A stretch of 64,000 nt of DNA from an uncultured Bryobacteraceae bacterium (GTDB taxonomy: Bacteria; Acidobacteriota; Terriglobia; Bryobacterales; Bryobacteraceae): contig CALKXJ010000013.1 in assembly GCA_938003835.1 (NCBI GenBank), positions 203,850-267,849 of the forward strand, written 5' to 3'. Shown piece after piece: positions 25,209-31,979 of the stretch. Both the position numbers and the translations under genes were made by a program. How positions within the stretch are numbered: the first letter of the stretch is position 1; every line of letters begins with the position of its first letter. A model generated the notes under the pieces. That model ran no database searches and was not told the origin of the DNA. It worked only from the letters and a program-made list of their open reading frames with translations.

Positions 25209-26717
25209 CTATTTTGTCACACCGTCGACAGATTTGCAATGGCGCGCCGCCCCCAGCACCGCCGCCGTCGCCAGGCCCGCCGCGAACCCGCCCGGCACCA
25301 GCCAGGTGAACGAGATCGGCTGCTCGAGCCCCAGCCAGCCCGAGCCAAAGGCCACCAGCACTCCCCAAGACGTCCCCACCAGGAAGCCCGCCGTGGCCGC
25401 TACGGCCCCCACCCCGGGCAGCAGCATCCCGGCGAAGAACAGCACCGCCAGCGGGCCGACGAAGATGTGATTGAGCCGCTGGCTGAGATCGATCAGGTTC
25501 CAATCCGTCCGCTGAACGGCCCAGGCGGTCAACAGGGCCAGACCCACGGCCCCCGCCCCCGCCACGGCCGAGACGGCCTTGGCGAAGAGGAGCGCGCCTC
25601 GCTCGTCGCCTGGCTTCCGCCACCGGCCGGCAAGGTCCTGCGAGACCACCGCGGCAACGGAATTGATCCCCGAGCTCAGGCTCGACATCGCGGCCGCCAG
25701 CAGCGCCGCCAGGAGCAGCCCGCTGACGCCCGCGGGCAGCTCTTCGAGGATGAATTGTGGCATCAGGCTGTCGGCCCGCGGGGCGACCGCGCGCTGGAAG
25801 TCGGCAAGTCTCAGGCCCGAGGCCTGGTAATAGAAGGCGAACAGCGCCAGCCCGCAGAAAGCGAGCAGCCCCACCACCGTCAGGTTCAGGCCCAGGTAAG
25901 CCCAGGCGGTACGGCGGGCCGCCCGGAGCGAGGGCGTGGCGAGATAGCGCTGCACCGCCACCTGATCCGAGCCTTGCGTGCATGCGCTCCAGAAGAACTG
26001 CGACAGGATGGCGCCGACGACGGTGAGACGCACGGTCAGGTCGAGGCTGAAGAACTGGATTTCCGTCCGGCCCGCGCTCGAGAACAGCTCCCACCAGCCC
26101 GCCGGGCTCAGGCCGGTGCGCATCCAGACCGAGACCGGGATGGCGATGGCGCCGCCGGCCAGCACCCAAAGCTGGATGTTGTCGGTCCAGATCACCGTGC
26201 GCAGCCCACCGACGGCGGCATAGAAGGTAGTGAGCAACCCGGTGACGGCGATCGTGGCGTTAAGGTCCCAGCCGGTCATCTCCGCCACGGCGATGCTGCA
26301 ACTGTAGACCACCAGCGCCATCCAGATGAGCGTGCGCAGGGTGAAGACGCCGGCGGCGAGCCGGCGCAGCGCGGCGTGGTAGCGCCGCTCCAGATACTCG
26401 TACATGCTGGTGATGCCGAGCGACATCAGCTTCGGCAGCAGGATTCGCGTCAGCACGGGAATGGCGAGCGGCAGGCCCAGCAGCCCGGTGAAGTAGGCCA
26501 CCCCGTAACGGATCATCTCGCCAGGCACGGAAAGAAAGGTGAGCGTCGAGATGAGCGTCGCCACGACGCTTCCTGCCGCGAGCAGCCAGTGGACGCTCCG
26601 GCCGCCGAGCAGGTACTCCTCGCGCGAGACCTGGCGCCGGGAAAAGTACACGCCGATCAAAGACAAGGAGGCCAGGTAGGCGATGATGACGGCGATGTCG
26701 AGCCCTGCCAGGCGCAC
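25209..26717 (-). CDS. Sodium:solute symporter (SSS family)
   Basis: Inner-membrane Na+-coupled symporter of the SSS/SLC5 family (502 aa, about 13 hydrophobic segments). The N-terminus DIAVIIAYLASLSLIGVYFS and YLLGGRSVHWLLAAGSVVAT carry the conserved LGGRS motif. GIINSVAAVVSQD-like text appears as SGINSVAAVVSQDLAG, a late conserved segment of the family. The GTG start lies 12 bases after the stop of the aldolase gene, in line with co-transcription from the site D promoter. The last codons contain operator site C for the next gene. Family members carry sugars, sialic acid, amino acids or organic acids; the locus suggests a sugar acid. Confidence 0.93.
   Translation of the reverse strand: MRLAGLDIAVIIAYLASLSLIGVYFSRRQVSREEYLLGGRSVHWLLAAGSVVATLISTLTFLSVPGEMIRYGVAYFTGLLGLPLAIPVLTRILLPKLMSLGITSMYEYLERRYHAALRRLAAGVFTLRTLIWMALVVYSCSIAVAEMTGWDLNATIAVTGLLTTFYAAVGGLRTVIWTDNIQLWVLAGGAIAIPVSVWMRTGLSPAGWWELFSSAGRTEIQFFSLDLTVRLTVVGAILSQFFWSACTQGSDQVAVQRYLATPSLRAARRTAWAYLGLNLTVVGLLAFCGLALFAFYYQASGLRLADFQRAVAPRADSLMPQFILEELPAGVSGLLLAALLAAAMSSLSSGINSVAAVVSQDLAGRWRKPGDERGALLFAKAVSAVAGAGAVGLALLTAWAVQRTDWNLIDLSQRLNHIFVGPLAVLFFAGMLLPGVGAVAATAGFLVGTSWGVLVAFGSGWLGLEQPISFTWLVPGGFAAGLATAAVLGAARHCKSVDGVTK
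25211..25239 (-). promoter_or_regulatory. Operator site C inside the promoter of the receptor-BNR-GntR unit
   Basis: On the reverse strand a -35-like TTGCAA (25239-25234) and a -10-like CAAAAT (25216-25211) are separated by exactly 17 bases. The spacer holds TCTGTCGACGGT (25232-25221), which differs from the perfect palindrome of site B at two positions and again stops four bases before the -10 box. It lies in the last codons of the symporter gene, 29 bases before the receptor ATG at its near end. The geometry equals site B. Confidence 0.65.
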
Positions 26718-26729
26718 CGGCGAAGCATC

Positions 26730-27509
26730 CTAGGCGAGTTCGAGCCCGGCCAGATCGGCATAGAGGCGGCGGTAGCCTTCCACCAGCAGGACGTGGTCGC
26801 TGCCGTAAGCCAGCAGGCGCGCTCCGAGATCGAGGTAACGCCTGGCCGATTCCGCCGAGTCGACGGGCAATCCCCACCACTTGCCGGCGCGGGCGGCGGC
26901 CTCACCTACGCGCCGGATGGCGCTCTCGAGTTCCGGGTGGCGCCACTCGAACGGCACGCCGAGGCTGAGCGAGAGGTCGGCCGGACCGACGAAGAGAATG
27001 TCGAAGCCCTCGACGGCGGCGATCTCCTCGATCGAGTCGACGGCGGCGCGATCTTCAATCTGAAAAGCGAGGAAGACCTCGCGATTGGCGTGCTCGAGGT
27101 GCGCGCGCGGATCGGCGAGCATGTAGTCGGCATCGGCGCCCGCCCCGTCGAAGCCGCGCGCGCCGAGCGGCGGAAACCGGCACCAGTCCACCCACCGGCG
27201 CGCCTCGGCGGCGCTGCGCACATGCGGCACCATCAGGCCGTTGGCGCCGATCTCGAGCATGCGCATCGGCATGCCGTAGTCGGACTTGCGCACCCGGACC
27301 ATCAGATCGCAGCCCGAGGCGCGGCAGGCCACCGCCATCGCCTCGGCGCTCGCCTCCGGCGCGGTGCGATGTTCGAGGTCATACCAAACGCCGTCGAAGC
27401 CGAGGCGTCCGACGAGTTCGGCCAGCCAGGGATCGCGGACGCGGCAGATCGAGGTGAGCAGGGCGAAGCCGCCGCCGCGCAGTCGCTGAAGCACTCTGCT
27501 CGGAACCAT
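26730..27509 (-). CDS. HpcH/HpaI-type class II aldolase
   Basis: Metal-dependent aldolase of the HpcH/HpaI/citrate-lyase-beta family (259 aa, cytoplasmic), which cleaves 4-hydroxy-2-oxo acids to pyruvate and an aldehyde. The barrel shows FDGVWYDLEHR, LMVPHVRSAAEARRWVDWCR, the metal ligand Glu in LAFQIEDRAAVDS and Asp in ILFVGPADLSLSLG. These match 2-dehydro-3-deoxy-galactarate/4-hydroxy-2-oxovalerate aldolases. It lies between the MBL hydrolase (25 bases upstream) and the symporter (12 bases downstream). With the DapA-like enzyme it gives the regulon two pyruvate-type aldolases of different mechanism. Exact substrate undetermined. Confidence 0.9.
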   Translation of the reverse strand: MVPSRVLQRLRGGGFALLTSICRVRDPWLAELVGRLGFDGVWYDLEHRTAPEASAEAMAVACRASGCDLMVRVRKSDYGMPMRMLEIGANGLMVPHVRSAAEARRWVDWCRFPPLGARGFDGAGADADYMLADPRAHLEHANREVFLAFQIEDRAAVDSIEEIAAVEGFDILFVGPADLSLSLGVPFEWRHPELESAIRRVGEAAARAGKWWGLPVDSAESARRYLDLGARLLAYGSDHVLLVEGYRRLYADLAGLELA

Positions 27510-27534
27510 CGCTTTTGTTCTTCCTCCCGTCGGT

Positions 27535-28284
27535 TCAGAAGATCAGGTCCCCCTGTCCGATCATGCGGGGGACGAAGTTGCCGCTGAGCGCGTCGAGGGC
27601 GCGGTCGAGGTGCCGCTGGCCGCCGCGCAGGGTGAACAGCCCGTGGCCGGGCAGCAACGCTTCCACCGCCAATCCCGCCAAGCGCGAGAGGTCGCTGCGA
27701 TAGCCTTCGAGCGTGCTGCCCGGTGCGTTGATGAGGCCGAGAACGCCGCCATAGAAGACGACGTCGCCCGAGAACAGCGCGCGCTTCCCGTCGAGTTCGG
27801 TCATCAGGCAGAAACTGTCCTCGCTGTGGCCGCGGACGTGGAAGGCTTGAAACTCCTGGCCGGCCACCGTGAAGCGCTCGCCGTGGGCGAAGCTGCCGGC
27901 TACCGGGCAGGGCCGCATGCGCAGATCCGCCGGGTAGAAGCCCACCTGGCGAGCGCGCGCCAGCCCGGAACCTTCCTCGTCGGCCTCTTCGATGATTCGT
28001 CGGGCGGGTTCGGGAGCCCAGACCTTGCATCCGGTGAGCTCGCGCAGGGAGGCGGCGCCAAGGGCATGGTCGGGATGGGAGTGGGTGAGGAGAATCGCGG
28101 CAACCTGGCGGGCGCCCAGATCCTGCTCCAGGTTCTCCAGGATCGCGTCGTTGGCCAGCCCCGAGCCGGCGTCGATGAGGATAACGCCGCCGGGCGCCCG
28201 GAGGGCCCAGAGATGGCAGTCGAAGCGGCAGGAGAGGCCGAACTGGAGGCTGGCGACGAGGGCGAGCTTCGGATCGATCCGCAT
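27535..28284 (-). CDS. MBL-fold metallo-hydrolase
   Basis: Metallo-beta-lactamase-fold hydrolase (249 aa). The metal-binding HxHxDH motif reads LLTHSHPDHALG near residue 68, after VILIDAGSGL; further ligands lie in FHVRGHSEDSFCL and ALFSGDVVFYGG, and the last His in LLPGHGLFTL. No signal peptide is seen, so it is probably cytoplasmic, acting on a thioester, lactone or similar substrate. It is the first gene of the unit MBL-aldolase-symporter, and its ATG begins 11 bases after a TATAGT -10 box under operator site D. In the pathway a lactone or ester hydrolysis step would fit, which is speculation. Confidence 0.9.
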   Translation of the reverse strand: MRIDPKLALVASLQFGLSCRFDCHLWALRAPGGVILIDAGSGLANDAILENLEQDLGARQVAAILLTHSHPDHALGAASLRELTGCKVWAPEPARRIIEEADEEGSGLARARQVGFYPADLRMRPCPVAGSFAHGERFTVAGQEFQAFHVRGHSEDSFCLMTELDGKRALFSGDVVFYGGVLGLINAPGSTLEGYRSDLSRLAGLAVEALLPGHGLFTLRGGQRHLDRALDALSGNFVPRMIGQGDLIF

Positions 28285-28295
28285 GTCTTTTCGCT

Positions 28296-28315
28296 ACTAT
28301 ACAACTGTCGACAGA
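28296..28315 (-). promoter_or_regulatory. Operator site D plus -10 box for the MBL-aldolase-symporter unit
   Basis: On the reverse strand TCTGTCGACAGT (28315-28304) is followed after two bases by TATAGT (28301-28296); the MBL ATG starts at 28284. The 10-bp core CTGTCGACAG is identical to site B. The site is in the 98-bp gap to the divergent VapB-like gene and might also affect it. Confidence 0.7.
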
Positions 28316-28382
28316 CCTGGCGGTCAGCCGACGGCCCGAGGGTTTCCGGTGCTCCGGATGCTCGAATCGGAGCGTCACGGGA

Positions 28383-28622
28383 GTGCGGACCCCTGTCACT
28401 CTGGACGAGGACCTAGTCGAGCGCCTGCGGCAGGAAAGCAAATCGAGAGGGGTCTCGTTGCGGCGAGTTCTGAACCACGCGCTCCGCCAGGCGCTGCTCG
28501 GCGAAAGAGCGCGGCGGCGCTCCCTGAAGATCCGGCCACTTCATATGGGCTACAAGACCGGCCTTGATTACGACGACGAGGCGTCGCTCGTCGAATACGC
28601 CGAAGGCAAAGAGCACCGTTGA
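28383..28622 (+). CDS. Ribbon-helix-helix antitoxin, VapB-like
   Basis: Small protein of 79 aa with a GTG start. TPVTLDEDLVERLRQESKSR fits a short N-terminal beta strand and the first helix of a ribbon-helix-helix domain, and GVSLRRVLNHALRQAL fits the second helix. The C-terminal half (KIRPLHMGYKTGLDYDDEAS) is the extended toxin-binding part of VapB proteins. Its stop overlaps the TTG start of the PIN-domain gene by four bases, the usual antitoxin-toxin arrangement. The product would bind its own promoter and the toxin. It diverges from the MBL gene. Confidence 0.82.
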   Translation: MRTPVTLDEDLVERLRQESKSRGVSLRRVLNHALRQALLGERARRRSLKIRPLHMGYKTGLDYDDEASLVEYAEGKEHR

Positions 28623-28969
28623 CTGTCCTCGATGCCAACGTGCTCCTTTATGCCTACGGCGCCGGCGCGCCCCAACACGGCGTAGCAGCGCGGTGGTTAC
28701 GCGATCGGATCAGCCCTATGCCTGCGGCGGAGGCGTTCCGGATTCTCCGCGACTGGCTCGAACAACCGGGAGTCTTGATCCTGGATCCAGGCCCCCGGCA
28801 CTTCCAGATACTCGAGCAAATTGTCGCAGAGCATCGGGCCGCGGGTCCGCTCCTCACCGATGCTCTCCTTGCTGCTCTGGCTTTGGAACACGGGGCGATT
28901 CTCGCTTCGACAGACCAGGACTTCGCTCGCTTCGAGGGCTTGCGTGGGGCGAATCCTTTGGCACGTTGA
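28619..28969 (+). CDS. PIN-domain toxin, VapC-like, internally shortened
   Basis: PIN-domain ribonuclease of the VapC type, 116 aa. TVLDANVLLYAYGAGAPQHG carries the first acidic residue, LLTDALLAALALEHGA the third and ASTDQDFARFEGL the fourth. Relatives are about 135-140 aa. Between RWLRDRIS and PMPAAEAFRILRDWL a block of roughly 20-25 residues (helix and strand normally reading like GLPWVVLLAFLRI) seems to be missing without loss of frame. The start is a TTG overlapping the antitoxin stop. It may therefore be an inactivated toxin kept with its antitoxin, but activity cannot be judged from sequence. Confidence 0.75.
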   Translation: MTVLDANVLLYAYGAGAPQHGVAARWLRDRISPMPAAEAFRILRDWLEQPGVLILDPGPRHFQILEQIVAEHRAAGPLLTDALLAALALEHGAILASTDQDFARFEGLRGANPLAR

Positions 28970-29049
28970 CCGGGTGGAAACGGCAGGTCCGGGGCGATGT
29001 GGCCGAACTCCGGCCGGTTCGCGCCGGCGGAGCCCGGACAGCGCGCCGC

Positions 29050-29055
29050 TACAAT
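29050..29055 (+). promoter_or_regulatory. -10 box (TACAAT) for the DJ-1/PQQ/cytochrome operon, near-leaderless
   Basis: TACAAT ends eight bases before the ATG at 29064, so transcription would begin about two bases before the start codon. No ribosome-binding site precedes the ATG, which agrees with a leaderless mRNA. No strong -35 element was recognised. Confidence 0.5.
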
Positions 29056-29063
29056 GGGGATCT

Positions 29064-29588
29064 ATGGAGTTACGGGGCAAGAGAATCGTTGTCTTGGTGG
29101 ACCAGCTCTATCAGGAACTGGAAGTCTGGTACCCCTACTATCGTTTCAAGGAAGCCGGGGCCGAGGTCTTGCTGGCCGGACCGGAGGCCGGCGCCACCTA
29201 CCCGAGCAAGTACGGCTACCCGGCCAAAGCGGACCTTGCTTTCGCCGATCTCAAGCCGGAGGATTTCGACGGCGTCGTCATTCCCGGTGGCTACGCCCCG
29301 GATCACATTCGCCGCCAGGAGGCCGCCAACCGCTTCGTCGCCGACATGAACGCGCAGGGCAAGCTGGTGGCCGCCATCTGTCATGCGGGATGGGTGCTGT
29401 GCTCGGCCAACGGGATGCTTCGCGGCCGGCGCGTGACCTCGTTCTTCGCCATCAAGGACGATATGGTCAACGCCGGGGCGCAGTGGGAGGATAAGGAAGT
29501 CGTCGTCGACCGGAACCTGGTCACCTCGCGCAAGCCCGAAGATTTGCCCGCCTTCTGCCGGGCTGCGATCGAGGTCCTAAAACGATGA
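29064..29588 (+). CDS. DJ-1/PfpI family protein
   Basis: Class I glutamine-amidotransferase-like protein (174 aa, cytoplasmic) of the DJ-1/PfpI family, linked to protease, glyoxalase or deglycase activities. RIVVLVDQLYQELEVWYPYY opens the fold, DGVVIPGGYAPDHIRRQEAA gives the conserved Gly-Gly-Tyr, and the nucleophile Cys is in LVAAICHAGWVLCSA near residue 106. The start is the ATG at 29064, where the fold begins and a TACAAT lies just upstream. Its stop overlaps the PQQ dehydrogenase start by four bases (ATGA), so it is the first gene of a three-gene operon. A role in handling reactive aldehydes made by the dehydrogenase is a possible link, not shown. Confidence 0.92.
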   Translation: MELRGKRIVVLVDQLYQELEVWYPYYRFKEAGAEVLLAGPEAGATYPSKYGYPAKADLAFADLKPEDFDGVVIPGGYAPDHIRRQEAANRFVADMNAQGKLVAAICHAGWVLCSANGMLRGRRVTSFFAIKDDMVNAGAQWEDKEVVVDRNLVTSRKPEDLPAFCRAAIEVLKR

Positions 29589-31225
29589 TGCGCTGGGCGG
29601 CGATCATTGCCGCCGCGCCGCTGGCCTGGGCGCAACTGGGCGGCACCCGGGATGACTGGCCTCACTATGGCGGGCTTTACTCCGCCTGGCGCTATAGCGA
29701 GCTCGACCAGATCAACCAATCCAACGTCAAGCGCCTCAAGGTCGCCTGGGCTTTCCAGACCGGCGACTACGACGGCGGCTTGCAAGCCACGCCGATCGTC
29801 CTCGACGGCGTGCTTTATCTTTCGACGGCCCATAACTGGGTCTTCGCGCTGGACGCCGCGACGGGCAAGGTCCTCTGGGAGTACCGTTACAGCCTTCCCT
29901 CGGACGTGACGACGATTTACGGGCCGTGGAATCGCGGCGTGGCCGTGGGGCACGGCCGCGTCTTCATGGGCACGCTCGACAATCACGTGGTCGCGCTCGA
30001 TCAGAGGACTGGCCGCGAGCTCTGGCGCGTGAACGTCGAGGACGCCCGCCAGTGCGGCTGCAACATCACGGGCGCTCCGCTGGTGGTCAAGGACAAGGTG
30101 ATTGTCGGCGTCACCGCGGGCGATTCGGCGCACCGCGGTTATCTCACCGCATTTGACGTCTATACCGGGCGCCTGGCCTGGCGTTTCTGGACGATTCCGG
30201 GGCCGGGGGAGCCGGGGAACGAGACCTGGCCGGGTGACAGTTGGAAGTACGGCGGCGGCTCGACCTGGATGACCGGCTCTTACGATGCGGAGCTGAACCT
30301 GGTCTACTGGGCGGTGGGCAATCCCGCGGCCGACTTCTACGGAGGGGACCGGCGCGGCGACAACCTCTACACCGACTCGATCGTCGCGCTCGATGCCGAC
30401 ACCGGAAAGCTGAAGTGGTACTATCAGCAGATCCCGCACGACGTCTGGGATTTCGACTCCGCCTACGAGTGCCTGCTGGTGGATCTGCCGGTCGACGGCC
30501 GCTTGCGAAAACTGCTCCTGAACCCGAGCAAGAGCGGTTTCACCTTTGTTGTCGACCGGGAAACGGGCGAGTTCCTCCGCGCCTGGCCGCTGGTGAAGCA
30601 CTATAACTGGATCCAAGGCATCGGACCGAAAGGGGAGCTGATCGGCCGCAACGAGCCGGAGCTCGAAAAACCCAAGTTTCTCTGCCCGAGCATCGGCGGC
30701 GGCCGGAGTTGGAATCACGGCGCCTACTCGCCACGCACCGGCTGGTACTATTCGGTGGGCCTGGAGTGGTGCCAGGAGGTGATGGCCGTCAAAGAGGAAC
30801 CCGTCGAGGGACGGCCATTCTTCGGCGGCACATTCAAGTGGAAGCACCCGCCGGGCGAGCCGGCGCACAGCCACCTGGCCGCGTACGATCCACTCACCGG
30901 CAAGCGCTTCTGGAGCTACCGCTACAAGTACATGCTGCTGGCTTCGATTTTGGCCACTGCCGGCGACCTTCTCTTCACGGGCGATCCGGAGGGCGAATTC
31001 TTCGCGCTCGATGCCCGCACGGGCGAGAAACTCTGGAGCTTCCAGACCGGCAGCGGCCATCGCGGCTCGCCTGTTACCTACCGGGTGAACGGCCGGCAAT
31101 TTATCGCGACGCCGTCAGGCTTCGGCTCGGCGCTTGCGGGGTCGCTCGGCGAGATCTGGCCCGAGTTCGAAAACTACCGCAAGGGCTCGACCCTATTCGT
31201 CTTCACGCTTCCGGAGGAGAATTGA
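29585..31225 (+). CDS. PQQ-dependent alcohol dehydrogenase, periplasmic, with a DxD (lanthanide-type) motif
   Basis: Eight-bladed propeller quinoprotein (546 aa). RWAAIIAAAPLAWAQ is a signal peptide. W-motif blades include FALDAATGKVLWEY, VALDQRTGRELWRV, VALDADTGKLKWYY and FALDARTGEKLWSF. The catalytic region reads PHDVWDFDSAYE: the base is Asp289 and a second Asp is at +2 (Asp291). In methanol-dehydrogenase relatives that extra Asp marks lanthanide-dependent XoxF-type enzymes, whereas calcium enzymes have a small residue. The vicinal Cys pair expected before blade two is absent (the segment reads GPWNRGVAV), but a nearby CGC occurs in RQCGCNITGAPLVV. The cytochrome gene follows with no gap and is the likely electron acceptor. 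Alcohol substrate unknown. Confidence 0.93.
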   Translation: MMRWAAIIAAAPLAWAQLGGTRDDWPHYGGLYSAWRYSELDQINQSNVKRLKVAWAFQTGDYDGGLQATPIVLDGVLYLSTAHNWVFALDAATGKVLWEYRYSLPSDVTTIYGPWNRGVAVGHGRVFMGTLDNHVVALDQRTGRELWRVNVEDARQCGCNITGAPLVVKDKVIVGVTAGDSAHRGYLTAFDVYTGRLAWRFWTIPGPGEPGNETWPGDSWKYGGGSTWMTGSYDAELNLVYWAVGNPAADFYGGDRRGDNLYTDSIVALDADTGKLKWYYQQIPHDVWDFDSAYECLLVDLPVDGRLRKLLLNPSKSGFTFVVDRETGEFLRAWPLVKHYNWIQGIGPKGELIGRNEPELEKPKFLCPSIGGGRSWNHGAYSPRTGWYYSVGLEWCQEVMAVKEEPVEGRPFFGGTFKWKHPPGEPAHSHLAAYDPLTGKRFWSYRYKYMLLASILATAGDLLFTGDPEGEFFALDARTGEKLWSFQTGSGHRGSPVTYRVNGRQFIATPSGFGSALAGSLGEIWPEFENYRKGSTLFVFTLPEEN

Positions 31226-31969
31226 ATGCTCTGGCTGGCGTTGCTGGTGGCGCAGGCGGGAGCTCCGGCCGATGAGGTGGCGCGCGGCGAGAAGATCTTT
31301 GCCGCCAGTTGCGCGGTGGGCTACTGTCACGGAGCCGGAGGGTCGGCGGGCCGGGCGCCCCGGATCCAGGGACGCAGTTTCACGCCCGAGTACCTGCTCA
31401 AGGTGACGCGGGACGGCATTCCTGGCACGGCAATGCCGGCCTGGCGCGGCCAGTTGAGCGAGGAAGAGCTTCGCGCGGTGGTGGCGTATATGCTCAGTAT
31501 CTCGGCGCACCCGGCGGCGCTGCCGTCCGGCGAAACGAGGCAGGAGGCCGCTGCACGGCCGATGCCGGCGCGCGTAAAGACCGGTCGTGAGCTGTTCTTC
31601 GACGCCGTGCGCGGCACGCGCTGCGGCACCTGTCACGCGCTCGAGAACTGGGGTGTCGCGGTGGGACCGAACCTGGCGGCTGTCCGGGTGCGCTCGATCG
31701 AAGAGCTCCGCCGGCCGCCGGCACGCTCGGTCAAGACGGCCCGTCTCGCTTCCAGCGAAGAATTTCCGGCCCTGCTGGTGGAGCAGAAGGACGGCTGGGT
31801 TCGCGTCTACGATCTCACCGTCGCGCCGCCGGTGCTGCGCACGGTGGCCGCCAACGAGCTCGGCTGGCGGGAACCGGCGCGTTGGGATCACGCCGCGTTC
31901 GTGCGCTCTTACACGGACGCCGAGCTTCAGGCGGTGCTCGACTATCTGCGGTGGCTCGAGCCCCGGTAG
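31226..31969 (+). CDS. Diheme cytochrome c, probable electron acceptor of the PQQ dehydrogenase
   Basis: Periplasmic c-type cytochrome (247 aa) with a very short N-terminal hydrophobic stretch (LWLALLVAQAGAPADE). The first heme motif is unusual: SCAVGYCHG, Cys29 and Cys34 separated by four residues before His35 (CX4CH). The second is canonical CGTCH (133-137). IPGTAMPAWRGQLSEEELRA gives the axial Met of the first domain. The gene starts immediately after the dehydrogenase stop, so it most likely shuttles electrons from PQQH2 to the respiratory chain. The C-terminal domain ends with ELQAVLDYLRWLEPR, a typical cytochrome helix. Confidence 0.9.
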   Translation: MLWLALLVAQAGAPADEVARGEKIFAASCAVGYCHGAGGSAGRAPRIQGRSFTPEYLLKVTRDGIPGTAMPAWRGQLSEEELRAVVAYMLSISAHPAALPSGETRQEAAARPMPARVKTGRELFFDAVRGTRCGTCHALENWGVAVGPNLAAVRVRSIEELRRPPARSVKTARLASSEEFPALLVEQKDGWVRVYDLTVAPPVLRTVAANELGWREPARWDHAAFVRSYTDAELQAVLDYLRWLEPR

Positions 31970-31979
31970 GCGCGCGCGC

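Noticed and set aside
25203..27587. Long forward open frame of 794 codons across the symporter and aldolase genes.
   Set aside because: The text is His/Arg/Gln/Gly-rich without motifs, and the reverse-strand genes explain the region.
29381..31099. Reverse open frame of 572 codons opposite the PQQ dehydrogenase.
   Set aside because: No family signal; the forward gene has clear quinoprotein repeats and a signal peptide.
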